Below, piece by piece: positions 35,923 to 47,987 of a stretch of DNA of 64,000 nucleotides. A program made the position numbers and the translations under genes. This DNA comes from Numida meleagris (lineage: Eukaryota > Chordata > Aves > Galliformes > Numididae): positions 34,200,753 through 34,264,752 of the forward strand of contig NC_034414.1 in NCBI RefSeq assembly GCF_002078875.1, written 5' to 3'. The notes under the pieces were generated by a model. It saw only the letters and a program-made list of their open reading frames with translations, was not told the origin of the DNA and did no database searches. Positions within the stretch are counted from its first letter, which is position 1. Every line of letters begins with the position of its first letter.

Positions 35923-36490
35923 TGTCTCGCTCCAATTTACAGGAGGGAGAAGGGGTTCTTTTAATATATGTATACCCGACGGCGAGATTAAAACACAACG
36001 GGTCAAATGTTAGCCCAACCAGTTTATTACAAATCCTAGTAGCTTAGGGAGATGGGGAAGGGAAGGTGAGCGATAGAAAAGAGATAAAAAAAAAGCAGTC
36101 TTTGTAGAAAGCAAGAGAGAGAGTCACCACCAGGGGTCCAGTGTTGTAGCACAGACGTTGATCTTCTTGGGTGATGGGTCATCATGGCTTGTTGTTCAGT
36201 CGACGACCACTTTGGTCGACGACAACCTCCAAGACCAGCACAAACTTATTTATAAGTCCAAATTGGTCGAGTCAGCTCTCTTTGGAGAGACAGTTCAAAT
36301 CCAAAGTGGTTGAGTCAGCTCTCTGGAGTGGCAGCTTCTGGCTTTGGGATCTCAGCAGAAAACTCCTTTGTTCCCATCTTCCGGGCCTTGCCAGCAGATA
36401 AGAGGGAGCAGGGAGGTGCCCACCTGCATCCTGTTTTTCACAGGATACAATGGTATCATTCCCTAGTCTCCCATACCAAGCTGGTGCTAC
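35923..36490 (-). repeat. LTR of a second family, reverse orientation, probably truncated
   Basis: On the reverse strand it has a CTTATAAATAAG promoter-like box (about 36245-36256). It then has an AATAAACTGGTTGGGC polyadenylation-signal region (about 36013-36029) and ends ...GGAGCGAGACA at 35923. That order (TATA, then AATAAA, then a CA terminus) is an LTR layout. The other end is cut where the 95-bp duplication begins, so the U3 start is not identified. No target duplication is visible. It is unrelated in sequence to the LTRs of the 18-25 kb element. Confidence 0.6.
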
Positions 36491-36585
36491 TTGGTCACAG
36501 GCCAGATCTTCCACCAGTAAACACTCCTGAGCACTCTCTTCCTGGGGCAAACAGCTCTGAAGGAAATGCTTTCGGATGTTCACAA
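36491..36585 (+). repeat. 95-bp direct duplication, copy 2 (at gap edge)
   Basis: It is identical to 34063-34157 and ends exactly where the N run begins. Confidence 0.95.
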
Positions 36586-37420
36586 NNNNNNNNNNNNNNN
36601 NNNNNNNNNNNNNNNNNNNNNNNNNNNNNNNNNNNNNNNNNNNNNNNNNNNNNNNNNNNNNNNNNNNNNNNNNNNNNNNNNNNNNNNNNNNNNNNNNNNN
36701 NNNNNNNNNNNNNNNNNNNNNNNNNNNNNNNNNNNNNNNNNNNNNNNNNNNNNNNNNNNNNNNNNNNNNNNNNNNNNNNNNNNNNNNNNNNNNNNNNNNN
36801 NNNNNNNNNNNNNNNNNNNNNNNNNNNNNNNNNNNNNNNNNNNNNNNNNNNNNNNNNNNNNNNNNNNNNNNNNNNNNNNNNNNNNNNNNNNNNNNNNNNN
36901 NNNNNNNNNNNNNNNNNNNNNNNNNNNNNNNNNNNNNNNNNNNNNNNNNNNNNNNNNNNNNNNNNNNNNNNNNNNNNNNNNNNNNNNNNNNNNNNNNNNN
37001 NNNNNNNNNNNNNNNNNNNNNNNNNNNNNNNNNNNNNNNNNNNNNNNNNNNNNNNNNNNNNNNNNNNNNNNNNNNNNNNNNNNNNNNNNNNNNNNNNNNN
37101 NNNNNNNNNNNNNNNNNNNNNNNNNNNNNNNNNNNNNNNNNNNNNNNNNNNNNNNNNNNNNNNNNNNNNNNNNNNNNNNNNNNNNNNNNNNNNNNNNNNN
37201 NNNNNNNNNNNNNNNNNNNNNNNNNNNNNNNNNNNNNNNNNNNNNNNNNNNNNNNNNNNNNNNNNNNNNNNNNNNNNNNNNNNNNNNNNNNNNNNNNNNN
37301 NNNNNNNNNNNNNNNNNNNNNNNNNNNNNNNNNNNNNNNNNNNNNNNNNNNNNNNNNNNNNNNNNNNNNNNNNNNNNNNNNNNNNNNNNNNNNNNNNNNN
37401 NNNNNNNNNNNNNNNNNNNN
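36586..37420. other. Assembly gap (835 N)
   Basis: The sequence is unknown. Because an LTR 3' end emerges at 37421, the gap must hide at least most of an LTR of the 18072-18600 family, and possibly a provirus. Confidence 0.99.
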
Positions 37421-37511
37421 GTTTTTTTTCCCCTTTTCCCGGGTAGTGGGCCCGTGGGACCCCTGTCCCATTTGTCATGGAACCGGACCAAACACCCGTA
37501 AACCATTGACA
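37421..37511 (+). repeat. 3' end of an LTR emerging from the gap
   Basis: CCCCTTTTCCCGGGTAGTGG...ACACCCGTAAACCATTGACA matches the last 90 bp of the LTRs at 18072-18600 and 31560-32063. The start lies in the gap, so it is unknown whether this is a solo LTR or a provirus end. Confidence 0.88.
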
Positions 37512-37512
37512 A

Positions 37513-37690
37513 TGATGTTATGTTTTGGATTTGTGATGGACAACAGTGTTGATAACACACCTATTCCCAAGCAACATTCGAACATCAAGGCCCTTTCTGC
37601 TTCTCACACTGCCTCCCCCCCCCCAGGAAGTAGCATAGGGGAGGCACTGGAAGATGGCAGAGGACACAGACAGGACATCTGAGCTTGACT
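37513..37690 (+). repeat. Fragment of an older avian ERVL-type LTR
   Basis: It reads TGTTTTGGATTTGTGATGG, then GTTGATAACACAC, CAAGGCCCTTTCTGCTTCTC, and a GAGGACACAGACAGGACATC block. This succession is one I recognise from a widespread bird LTR, related fragments of which lie at 40150-40455 (reverse) and 44640-44748. It is truncated at both ends. The identification is from memory. Confidence 0.55.
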
Positions 37691-38149
37691 ACGTAAAGGG
37701 ATGATTTTGTAAGATTTCACAAAACAAAAGAAAATGGAAGGAAATTAGCTAGAAAGTTTTCAAATTCACATATGTAATTTAGATGTCTATTTGCACTTAA
37801 TTACATTTCTAAGATGCAAAGGTAGTCCACAAGTTTTACAGAACAGAGATTTTTATAACCTCAGAAAAGGTATCTTTATTCACCAGAAAGCAGTCATGAG
37901 GAGGCTTAGACTTCCCTTTTTAGTCCTGCTACCGCCTTACCACATGAGCAGAAATAAATTATGTAATCTGAATACACAAATTGACCTTCTCTTTCAATAA
38001 AGATAATCCTAAACTCTTCTGGGAACTTATTTCACAGTTACTAAAGAGTACCACAGGTACTAAACAGCGTTATGTAATGCGTAAGAACGTTTACTTGAAA
38101 CATTAGATATATATTCACGAACTTCAACTGTTGCAAATAATTTCTGCTG
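37691..38149. other. Noncoding DNA
   Basis: Nothing recognised. Confidence 0.5.
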
Positions 38150-38495
38150 AAAACATTATTGCTTTGTGTAACACCACAGAAAGCACAACAAAGTAGCAAG
38201 GTCCCAGGGTACAGCAAGTAAGGACTTACACGAACACAACAGCTGTAGGCACAGAAACAAAGTAAAGATTCTGTTTACCTTAAAAAAGCCTTAGGTACAC
38301 AGAAATCTCCATCAAGATACCCTTGCCTCCACTGCCAACCCTTAAAGGAGGTCTGGGAAGGGATGATCCTGGCTCCACCCCTTCCAGTCACTCAGGTGCA
38401 CTGCACGCACCTGAGCTCCCCTGGGTTGGCCCTGCCTTCCCATCAGGCGCTCAGTCACTGGTTCACACTGTGACTTAGCATTTCCACTAGACTTT
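38150..38495 (+). repeat. Dispersed repeat, copy B
   Basis: It matches 740-1115 in the same orientation. A perfect 9-bp stem, CTCAGGTGC / GCACCTGAG (38391-38399 and 38407-38415), lies inside and is nearly kept in copy A. Family unknown. Confidence 0.55.
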
Positions 38496-39359
38496 GAGTG
38501 AGCTTCTAAATTCTCATAGAGAAAACAGCAACTGGAGCAAAATGATTTACTATATCAAAGGAACGTTTCTTCCTCATAGCTTGCTCCCAATTGATATCAT
38601 CGTGCTCTATCATGCTCATATACCTTATTTGCATGAGATGACATATAATCCCAATAGAAGATTTCAGAAAATGCTAATTTTGCATTCTTGCTTTTTTCTA
38701 TGTGCTAGGTATCATTTCAGAGAAGTAAGAAGAGTTTAGCTGACATGATATTCTTTGTTTCCTCATATCCTGCCACGTTCATTTCAAATGTCCAAGAGTA
38801 TACTATTTCCAATTGTAAGAAATATATCCATACAGAAATAACTTCTCATATAACTACCATAGTTACAAGGACATTTAACCCACTGTGTTATTTCTGTGAA
38901 AAAAGTTTCTTTTAGTTGATAGTCACTTAGAAATTCATGAATTTGTTTTGGTATGCTTTAGTTTTAAAGGTATAAACTAAATATTTTACTTTTGTTTCCT
39001 CATGGAGACTCAGGAAATGTTTCAAAGTTGAATAAACATTAGGGAGATAGGAAAATGCTGAAACTTTAGAGATCATTTTGCCATTTACAAAGGATGGTTT
39101 TTTTTCATGCTTTTTTTCCTCACAGGTTCTAATATTTCAGAATAACACCTGAAATCAAATCCTTCATGTCTCTGCATACAAAAATTTCATTGAATTAAAT
39201 AAGAAATGAAAAACTTCAGTACAGAAATTTAAACTCTGATACCAGTCAAGGGGAGCTCATGGATGTGGCCTTCTTGCTTCAGCTGTCCTTGTCTGTTGTT
39301 ACTAGCCTACCTCTGTTGCTCATTAGGGAGAATACATCCTCCTGAACTTTCATTTTCTG
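38496..39359. other. AT-rich noncoding DNA
   Basis: Nothing recognised. Confidence 0.5.
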
Positions 39360-40145
39360 ATTGATCTACCTATAGAAGCCTTTCTTATCCCTCTTTTCAC
39401 CCCTTGTCAACTGCAGTTCCAGACTGGCCTTGGCTTTCCTGACCCCATCCCTACACAACCTAACAGCATCCCTATACTCCTCCCAGACTACCTGTCCCTG
39501 CTTCCACTGCCTATGCATGCTCTTCTTGCTCTCCAGTTTGCCCAGCAGGTCCTGGTTTATCCATAATGGTCTCTTGCTTTCCTTTCCTGACTTGCTACAC
39601 CTGTGGATAGAGAGATCTTGTGTCCTAAAGAAAGCTTCCTTAAAGATTTGCCAGCTCTTCTCCGCTCTCTTGTCCTTGAGGACAGATTCCCAGGGGGGTT
39701 CGTTGACTAGCTCCCAGAAGAGCTGGAAGTTGGCTTTCCTAAAATCAAGCTTCCTGGTTTTACTCTTTTCCTGTCTGAAGTCCCTCAAGTGTTTGAACTC
39801 CACTATCATGTGGACACTACAGCCCAGGCAGCCTCCAATCCTGATGTCACTAATCAGTTCACTAGTGTTGGTGAACAACAGGTCCAGCATTGCATCCTCC
39901 CCGGTGGGGCTGCCTATTACCTGGCTCAGGGAGTTATTCCCAGTACATTCTAGGAGGCCCTTGGATTGCCTACAGCTTGCCAGCTCTTCTTCTTTTCCAG
40001 AAGATATCAGGGTGGTTGAAGTCCGCTAGCAGGATGAGAGCCTGCAATCATGATACCTCTTGTAGCTGGAGGAATAAGGCTTAAAATAGACTCCACTTGA
40101 TCAGGCGGCCTGTAGTAGACACCAACCATAAGGCTACCTTTGTTG
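39360..40145 (-). mobile_element. CR1 LINE internal fragment (ORF2, endonuclease-to-RT region)
   Basis: Read on the reverse strand, 39366-39890 is one open frame of 174 codons. Its residue pattern (LDLLFTN at the start, GCLGCS, WKQGQVVWEEYRD, KKGFYR at the end) is that of avian CR1 ORF2 between the endonuclease and reverse transcriptase domains. Related sequence continues to about 40145 in broken form. The piece lacks the RT catalytic core and the 3' end, so it is a truncated copy and not mobile. The + strand open frames over it are shadows. Confidence 0.85.
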
Positions 40146-40149
40146 CCTC

Positions 40150-40455
40150 AGCTTCTAATATTTATACACACAAAACAAGTGATGCACAAGCAATTGCTTA
40201 CTACTCACCCACTGATACCCAGCCAGGCCCTGTGAAGTAACTGCCCACCTGGCCAACACCCCCTGTCACTGGCAGGACAGTGTGAGAAGCTAAAAATCCA
40301 AAATGTCCCTGGCTCTGTACAACACTGCTCAGCAACAACTAAAACACCAGTGTGTTGTTAATATTACTTTTCCTCTTATAGCCAAAACAGAGCATCACAC
40401 CAAACACTATGAAGGAAAATATCAACTTCATCCCAGATGAAACCACTACATACAT
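40150..40455 (-). repeat. Avian ERVL-type LTR fragment, reverse
   Basis: On the reverse strand it reads AACACACTGGTGTTTTAGTT, GTTGCTGAGCAGTG, AGCTTCTCACACTGTCCTGC and AGCAATTGCTTGTGCATCAC. These blocks I recognise from a widespread bird LTR, the same family as 37513-37690. It adjoins the CR1 fragment directly. No complete LTR ends are visible. Confidence 0.6.
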
Positions 40456-43201
40456 TTGTCTAGCCCGTGCTTCCTCAGTTTATAAGTGGGAATAGAAATT
40501 GGAGACTGAGTCAAAAGCCTTTATGAAAGGAATTTTCAAGGTGCTTTACAGTGATTGTTTTCCACTTGTATTCAAAGCCAGTCATTTAAACATAAATGGC
40601 AATCAGGTGGAGCAATTTTGGGCTAACTTTGGTAAATTCACATAGGATCTTTTGGACATTTTCTCATCTGTAGCATGTTTAAAAAAGGAGGAAATATATA
40701 CTTTACAATTTTTATGGAGACTGAAGTCCTTTGTTCCTGGATCTTACGTTTGCACTGTGAGAGAATAACGTTAGATACTGCAACTCTCAGAAATCTGTCC
40801 TCATAAACAGTACTTTAATATGACAGTATAGCAAACACATCATCCAGATTGAGCATCATCCAGCATCATCCTGGATTTCAGTACATCCAAGTTTACTGGG
40901 ATGTAAGCCTCCAAAAGGTTGTAGCCCTTATTACTAGTTACAGTTCTCCTTCCCAAAACAGTCTCACATGCATGGGAATCTGCAAGATTTTGCTACTGAA
41001 ATGTGAGGCAAAAAGGCATCAAGTGTTTCAGTCCTACTGTTTTCAACCTTTACTAGGAGTTCTCTGGCTGCCAGCCCTCATCTTCTGCATCCTGTTGATG
41101 AGGTGACTGGTAACAAACCATCAGGAGCCCAACACCAGTGTTCTTTCCAGAGTTTTGACAGCCATGTCTTTGGCTGTGTGCTGGAGCTCTGTGTAGTCAA
41201 AAAGTTACTTGCATCTACCATAAACATCTCCTCTTCTTTCCTTCCTGTCCTTTCTATACACTCTATATTCATCCTGATATCTTACATTAAAATAGTAAAA
41301 CAAACAAAAATGGCAAAAACTGTATTTTTCAGTCCTTCCATTTAATCCTTATGTAACACTGCATACAGAAATTTTTAAGTCGGATTATCTGCACAAATCA
41401 GCACTGTGAACTGGATTAATATAAAATTACATGTTTCCCCATGATATTCTAAGTAATTTGTTTGTTTCATTTTCTGAGATTTGTGTGAAAGGTTCAGTGT
41501 ATGTATATATAAACACTTAGAACAACAGCAAAAAAACAATTGGTTTCAAGTCTTTCATTTGTTTAGGTGGCTGTAGGTAGGACTGAGCAGATGATAAGTT
41601 GAACATTGAAAGATGGAAGTGACTTGGAGGGAATTAGTTGACTATGCTGTCAGCTAAGGAAATTTTTACAAACTACATTTATTTATGTTTTTCAAGGGGA
41701 TAAAGTAAAAGGCAGTGGTTCAGTGGAAGAACTAACAGAGACTGCAGGAATTTCCATGCCACCATATTTACGGATAGATGCCATCTTTAGATTTACTTTT
41801 TGAAACCTTTTGTCTCTTTTGGATCTGAGACAACTGCAGACAATTATTCCCTGAAATAGAATGATTTTCTGAGTTATCTACCTGGCAAAGTAAGTTCAAG
41901 AAACATTTTCTATATGTCTAGTCTGGTATTATTATCAATAATTGTTTATTCCTGTATATCTATGCAATTTGAACATTTAAGTTATCTTTATGGTCTCAGA
42001 ACCAAGCTGCTTTTTAATAACTCTAAATTCATTGCATAACTGCACAGTAACAAGACCCACACACTCCTAGCTGTTACCATGCTATTCAGCAGGCACGGGC
42101 CAGGAAGTAACAATATCTACATTTACATATATAGGCCCAAAAGATATACAGACTAAAACAAATATTCATTTATCTTTGTCATCTTGTATTATAAGTGTCA
42201 TTTGATTTACTTTTGTACAACGATTCCTATTTTACTTTGCTATAATTAAAAGAAATTGACACTATAATTCAGAGCCAACATACTACAAAGAATAAGAAAA
42301 TAACTCCACAGAAGGTACTTCCAACTACTACTTGCATTATAATTGTGCAGATATTCATCTCTGTGTAAATCAAAATTTAATAAATGACTAAGAAAGATAG
42401 TGGCAAATTCATTATAAAAATACCATTTGAAGGATCTGTTATTTCTTATAGAGGCTAAAATTTTAGAAGACATGATCTAATGCTTTTAGTCAACAAAAAC
42501 AAATATATAAATATCTTCGTGCACTCTACTTCCATGGAATAATAGACTAAATGCTGTTTAACAACTTCCTTCCATTCACAGCTTGCTGCATTTCCCAAGA
42601 ATTACAAGTGTGGCATCAAAATCCCATATTTCCTAACTTTAGCATTGTCATACCTTGCATCTACTTAAGAAGTTTACTTATGTAAAACTAAGACTTTTTA
42701 ATGATATCTTCTGTTCTGAACTGAAAATGTTGAAAGGGGTAACACTTGCCTAGGATAGTGCCATTGCAGTCTGGATGACTGAGTCATTTTTGTACCACTA
42801 CGTTTGGCTTCCTGGATTCACAGATGTCAGAATCACAGGGGAAAAGAAATATATATATACATATATATATTATATATATATTTATATATATATAAAAGCA
42901 CGCATGCAGTTGGCTCACAGATTGAGGGACTAGAACAAGTGCAGATGATATGAGACTTCTCTGTTTAGGGTCTAATTGAGCTCAATGAATATGTTCAAGT
43001 AATATAATATAGCTTGCCCTGCACAGATTGCTTAGGGACAATGGGAAGGCATTTCACTTTATTGTATCACCAGCTGTAGACAAAGCCTTGTCATTTCTGT
43101 CTGTCACACATTTTCTTTGCCATTTTTGAAATCACACTTTAGTTTCATCACCATCTGGGGTAGAAGCAGAAGTGTTGCAATGTTGTAAGGAAAACTGGTG
43201 G

Positions 43202-43233
<32 letters not shown>

Positions 43234-43935
43234 TTTTAAGCTTGATTGGAGGATGAGAGCCTTGAAAATGCCATGACACAGGCTGGTCTTTTGATGGTTA
43301 TAGAAAAAGTCTGCAGATGCAGTAGGCTGACCAAGTGCACAGGAAAAAGAAGCTTGGGATGACAAGTACTACATTAGCACAGCTCATATGGGAAATGACA
43401 TCTTTCTAACAGAGATAGATGTGCCCTGCTTACTTCAGCCAAACAGAGATTCTTCAGATCTGTTCTTTGGCTTTTTGAATATGTGTTCATAAAATTTATA
43501 CATGTCATTAGCACATTTTGTGGAAAACAGGAGAAATGGTAAATCAAATTATGCCCCAACATACAAATGTAAATGAAGAGTTCGGCTTTGAATACGAAAC
43601 TCAGTGGTTAAACAGTTTATATCAAATTAGTGGGAGATAATATTTCAATGACAATTATACTGAATTAGACTGCCCTTAGAACAGAAACAATTTCACTTTT
43701 GCTAAGTGTTTAACAGCAACCCTATAATATCTTTAACCATTTGACCTTCTGATAATTTGCTAAATTTACACTGATGAACATGCATTTTCTTGTCCTTTCA
43801 TGAGCATAGAAATGGAGCAAGTAAAAAAATTTCGGCTATTCTTCAACATAGGCACAGTTAATTATCACCAAATTCAAGAAATGAATGACAATAATCTCAA
43901 AACAGTTACTGGTTTTAGTATAACTGAAAGATTAC
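40456..43935. other. AT-rich noncoding DNA
   Basis: It contains a TA-rich microsatellite (42849-42896). A T-rich GTTTT-type run lies near 43203-43238. No gene is recognised. Confidence 0.5.
42849..42896. repeat. (TA)n microsatellite
   Basis: Interrupted TA dinucleotides. Confidence 0.9.
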
Positions 43936-43995
43936 GGAATCATAGAATGGTTTGGCTTGGGAGGGACCTTTAAGATCATCTAGTTCCATCTTCAG
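43936..43995 (-). mobile_element. CR1 LINE 3' end, short
   Basis: GGAATCATAGAATGGTTTGG, then GGGACCTTTAAGATCATCTA, is the reverse complement of a CR1 terminal region. Confidence 0.75.
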
Positions 43996-44639
43996 CTCTG
44001 TAAAGATTTGCTAGCTTCCTGCCTGTGAATATATTGGTCCTCTTAGTCCCTGTTCAAGCTCTATTGAAAGTGTTCTGAATTGGTTTCTTTTGTTGGACCT
44101 CTCTCTTGCAGTACTGGACAACAGTAACTGCATATTGAAAAACAAGCCAATGTCCCATAATATATAATCTATAGTTTAACAATTTTTTTTGAAACAATGA
44201 GTTTAATGATCATTAAAAATGTGTCAAAAAAGATCAGAAATTAAGAGTGAAATAACATCCAAGAACTGTATTCTGAAATCTTTTAAAATACTCTCAGATA
44301 CTCTTTATTCCTTTACTTACTAAAAAATAAAACAGTAATTAAATCGCCGATAATTGCAAAGTATATACAACCTTCTTTCAATGTATGATTTGCCTCTGTG
44401 ATATCCTGTCCGTATCCATACACCATTCTATGGTTCTCTGACATTTTTCAGGATATAACCCGTAAACTACTCCCTTTTTTCTTCCATTCTAGGATTTAGA
44501 TCTGCTGTTTAGTCCATTGATTACATCTCTGAAATCACAATTTTGTGGATGGAGTTGACTTTCCCCACAGTAATCCATATAGAGCTGTGCATTTATAGGT
44601 AGAACAGCATCAATGCTGTTTCTCTAATCCTCTCCAAAG
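43996..44639. other. Noncoding DNA
   Basis: Possibly a decayed continuation of the CR1 to about 44120; otherwise nothing. Confidence 0.4.
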
Positions 44640-44748
44640 CCAGTAGGCTGGCAGTGAACAAGAGGTGAGGGAGTGACATTGCCAAGACGGTTGACCTAGA
44701 CCAACCAAAAGAATATTCCATATCATGACATCACATGCAGCAAGAAAA
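44640..44748 (+). repeat. Avian ERVL-type LTR fragment (middle part)
   Basis: GGCTGGCAGTGAACAAGAGG and GACCAACCAAAAGAATATTC, then CATATCATGACATCACATGC, correspond to the middle of the bird LTR family also seen at 37513-37690, just before its promoter. It is truncated at both ends. Confidence 0.5.
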
Positions 44749-44749
44749 G

Positions 44750-44832
44750 ATCACAGAATCACAGAATTGTAGGTGTTGGAAGGGACCTCCAGAGATCATT
44801 GAGTCCAACTCCCCTGCCAAAGCAGGCTCCCA
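44750..44832 (-). mobile_element. CR1 LINE 3' end
   Basis: TCACAGAATCACAGAATTGT, GTTGGAAGGGACCTCCAGAG, then TCCAACTCCCCTGCCAAAGC is a reverse CR1 terminus. Confidence 0.85.
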
Positions 44833-47800
44833 AAAAAAGATGGGGAAGAGAAAAAGGGGACTCTGGCTATGAAAGTATTTGTCTTCCAAACAATTTCTAT
44901 ATGCATACTGAGGCCCTGCTTACCAAGTGGTAACTGAACATCACTTGTTGACAGAAAACAGAGAATAATTATTCTCTCTTTTTGCTTCTACATGGCCTTC
45001 CCTTTTTTGGGGGAAGGCCTTTTTTTCTTTCTCATAATTAAACTGCTCCTTATCCCAATCCATGGTAATTTCTAATAGTTTCTAGTAGTTTAGTTGCCTT
45101 GACTTTCATTCTCTGTAGACAGAGTTTGCTAGACCACATATCATGTTTCACAGGTAACTTCCAGATCCAGCAGTACTAAACAGAGCTGTATCAAAATAAT
45201 CACACAAGCAAACACCAGTTAATAGGGAACATCAAACCCAAGGGCATGAATGAACACCTGCCTAGAAAACTGATTTGAAGCACACATCAAAGTTCACATT
45301 CCGCACTTTTGTAAATGAAGTATCTTCCTGTACACTAGATAGAGAAAAAAAGCAGATCAGGAAGATATACTTTTGAAGGAATGCTTCATTCCATTGACTG
45401 TCCCAGAAGTCCAGGGTGCCCAGGTCACTAATTTAAGCACTTTGATGATGTGCAATGAATCTTGTACATGCTAGCTGTCAAAAGTTACAAAGAGTACACA
45501 CCTGTACGGGTAGAAATTAGAACAGAGCAATTCACTTTAAAGTAAATAAATAAGTAAATAAATAAGCAAATCTGAAAGAGATATCATTTGGCACTTGAAT
45601 CACAAGGCAGCAATTACAATACTGTCCCAACAACTGAGAATCTGATTTGTAATTTGCCTGAGGGATTACAACCCCACAAATTTAATCTCATCCAATTATA
45701 GCAGTTAGTGTAATTGTCATCCATTCTGTAAAAGCTTACTTATGTCCAGTTGTCTCCTGTAATGTCATTTGTGTACAGAGAGAAAATATGAGTTCTGACT
45801 TCATGATTTCTAAATATTTCTTTTTGTAGGAATCTCATGTCAAATGCATAAAAATCCATAACAGGAAGAAACACAAATTACCATTCTCACATTCTTACTG
45901 TAAGAATACTGACATAGGTACAAATCACAGCTTAAGACTCTAATGTTTAATTAGCTCTCTATACCCATGAGAAAATCAAGAAATATTTGTTGTGATCCCT
46001 TTAGGATCGTGGATTTTAGTTTCTACAGTACATACGATTGTAACTTCAATTATAAGTTTGTTTTACTTTCAAGAGACTGATAGACTGTATAAAATTTATT
46101 GGACCAGAAGTGCCACAGTTTTTACCACAGAATTCATCTATGCATGTAAGAACATTCATTTGAATCAAAAAAAAATATATTGGATGCAAAATTTATTACT
46201 ATTTTATCAATTTACTAGTATTTTTCATTTTATACTAATATATTTCAAAAACATAACAAAGAAAGAAACACACATTATGCAAAGGATTGTGGACAAGGCT
46301 GTGAAAGAGCTATTAATTGCACTTAAATACATCAGGCATTTTAAGAACTGTATTCTTTGCTGAGTCAATTATACTAGAAAATACTTCCGTTGCATGGAGT
46401 TGAGTTTCCAAGTAAGATGGAATATTAGTGAGAAAGAAAATAAAAACATTTAATATCCAGAGTAACAAATAATAGGTATTTATTTCAAAATAGTCCGAAA
46501 TTATGTTTTTATTTTTTATTAGAAAAGTGAGTGATTTCCACTTTATGCACAAACAACTCTCTCCTGCTATAATTTTACATAACTGAAGTGTATGACCATA
46601 TTTAGAAATAACACAGGAATCTAAGGACATAATTCTGGGACATTTTAGAGCCCAGGGCAACTTGCTTTAAATCTCTTTCCCTTTTTAGTGAGAATTAATA
46701 TTTATCTTCTTGAGAAAGGCTTCAGAACACTTCTCCCAGTACCACAGTGCTCTTCTTTTCCTAGATCTCTAAGACCACAGTTGGCAACAAGTGATATATG
46801 TGGAAACCTAACTTTGACAACTGGAAACCTATTCAATGCATGATACAAAGGTAGAATAATATAAAGTATGACTACGTTCTATCATTAAATTTAAGCAATA
46901 AATATTTTTAATGTAGGACTTCTACTTCCAGATCACAAAGAGATCTACAAAAATAGTCATATTCACGAACATGAAAAAAGATAGAGAGCCAAAGAGTCTT
47001 GCCTGAAGTGATTCCCAGTTTAATTTCTTTTTTCTGGAAAAAAAAAAAACTAAGCATTCCACTTCCTTCAATGAAAATTTTGCATATGTAAGAGTTAGAT
47101 GCTTTAAGTCCTAAAGACACAGACTTGACATTTCTATTTCTATCTCTTAAAATAGAAATGTGAAAGAAAGACGGAAGAGCAACAGTGTTAAAAGAATTCT
47201 AATGAATTCCGTCAAAGTGATATAGAACTGCAAATGTTTCAGTTACACAGTTTATTCTTAGTCTGTGTCTTTATAACCAAAGGGAAGTTTTTTTTTTAAT
47301 CAAAGAAAGGAAAATGATCTTGAGTGGGGAAAAAATTGGATGTTTATTTTATTAGGGAAATAAATACTGCTCTAAGGTAAAGCCATGTTTAAGCATTATC
47401 ATTCTTTTTTTCTAAAATAAATACCTTCTTAGCAGGAGATAAAATGGGAAGTGTTACAAACCCAGCAATTGACTTACAAATAAAATTTCCCTAGATGGTG
47501 AATAGAACGTGCCTCTCTGGGTAGTGTAAATCTATTGATGAGATCAATGACTCATGGAGCAGAATTGTTTTGGTTTTACTTCGTTTTCCACAGGAATGCA
47601 ATTATTTTCTTTTTTTAGTGTGCAGTCATCAAGTTATTGTTATCATGGGAGAAAGTGAAATTCGTTGCTGCAGACAGTGAGTACTTCCAAAAAGTTTTAC
47701 TGGTGCAGTTCTAACTTTTATTTTTATTCTATAGTGTATCAACTTAAACTATGACTTATGACTTAATGTTTTGACAAGTACATTGTAAATATATTTAATA

Positions 47801-47941
47801 GATACTCATGTTTTATTTAAATATTTTTTTATTGAATGTTGTGAGATACAGAGAACCAATTACTGAACGATAATTTTAATAAACTTTACGTCTACTGGTG
47901 CATAACTTTTTTTCTCACTCTATCTTACATCTTCATTCTTA

Positions 47942-47950
<9 letters not shown>
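44833..47950. other. AT-rich noncoding DNA
   Basis: It contains a small hairpin at 44994-45019 and TAAA-type runs near 45540-45570. The open frames (123 codons at 45992-46363 and 115 codons reverse at 46313-46660) are AT-driven, with no recognised domain. Confidence 0.5.
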
Positions 47951-47978
<28 letters not shown>

Positions 47979-47980
47979 AA
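47951..47980. repeat. (GA)n microsatellite
   Basis: It is preceded by an A10 run. Confidence 0.9.
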
Positions 47981-47987
47981 TGGTGGT

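Noticed and set aside
36272..37682. Long open frames of 300-400 codons on both strands
   Set aside because: They run through the 835-base N gap, so they have no real sequence content.
44994..45019. GGCCTTCCC/GGGAAGGCC hairpin followed by T run, like a bacterial terminator
   Set aside because: The window is avian, so a rho-independent terminator has no meaning here. Such stems are expected by chance.
45992..46363. 123-codon open frame
   Set aside because: Composition is AT-driven (Ile/Lys/Tyr/Phe-rich), with no domain and no supporting context.
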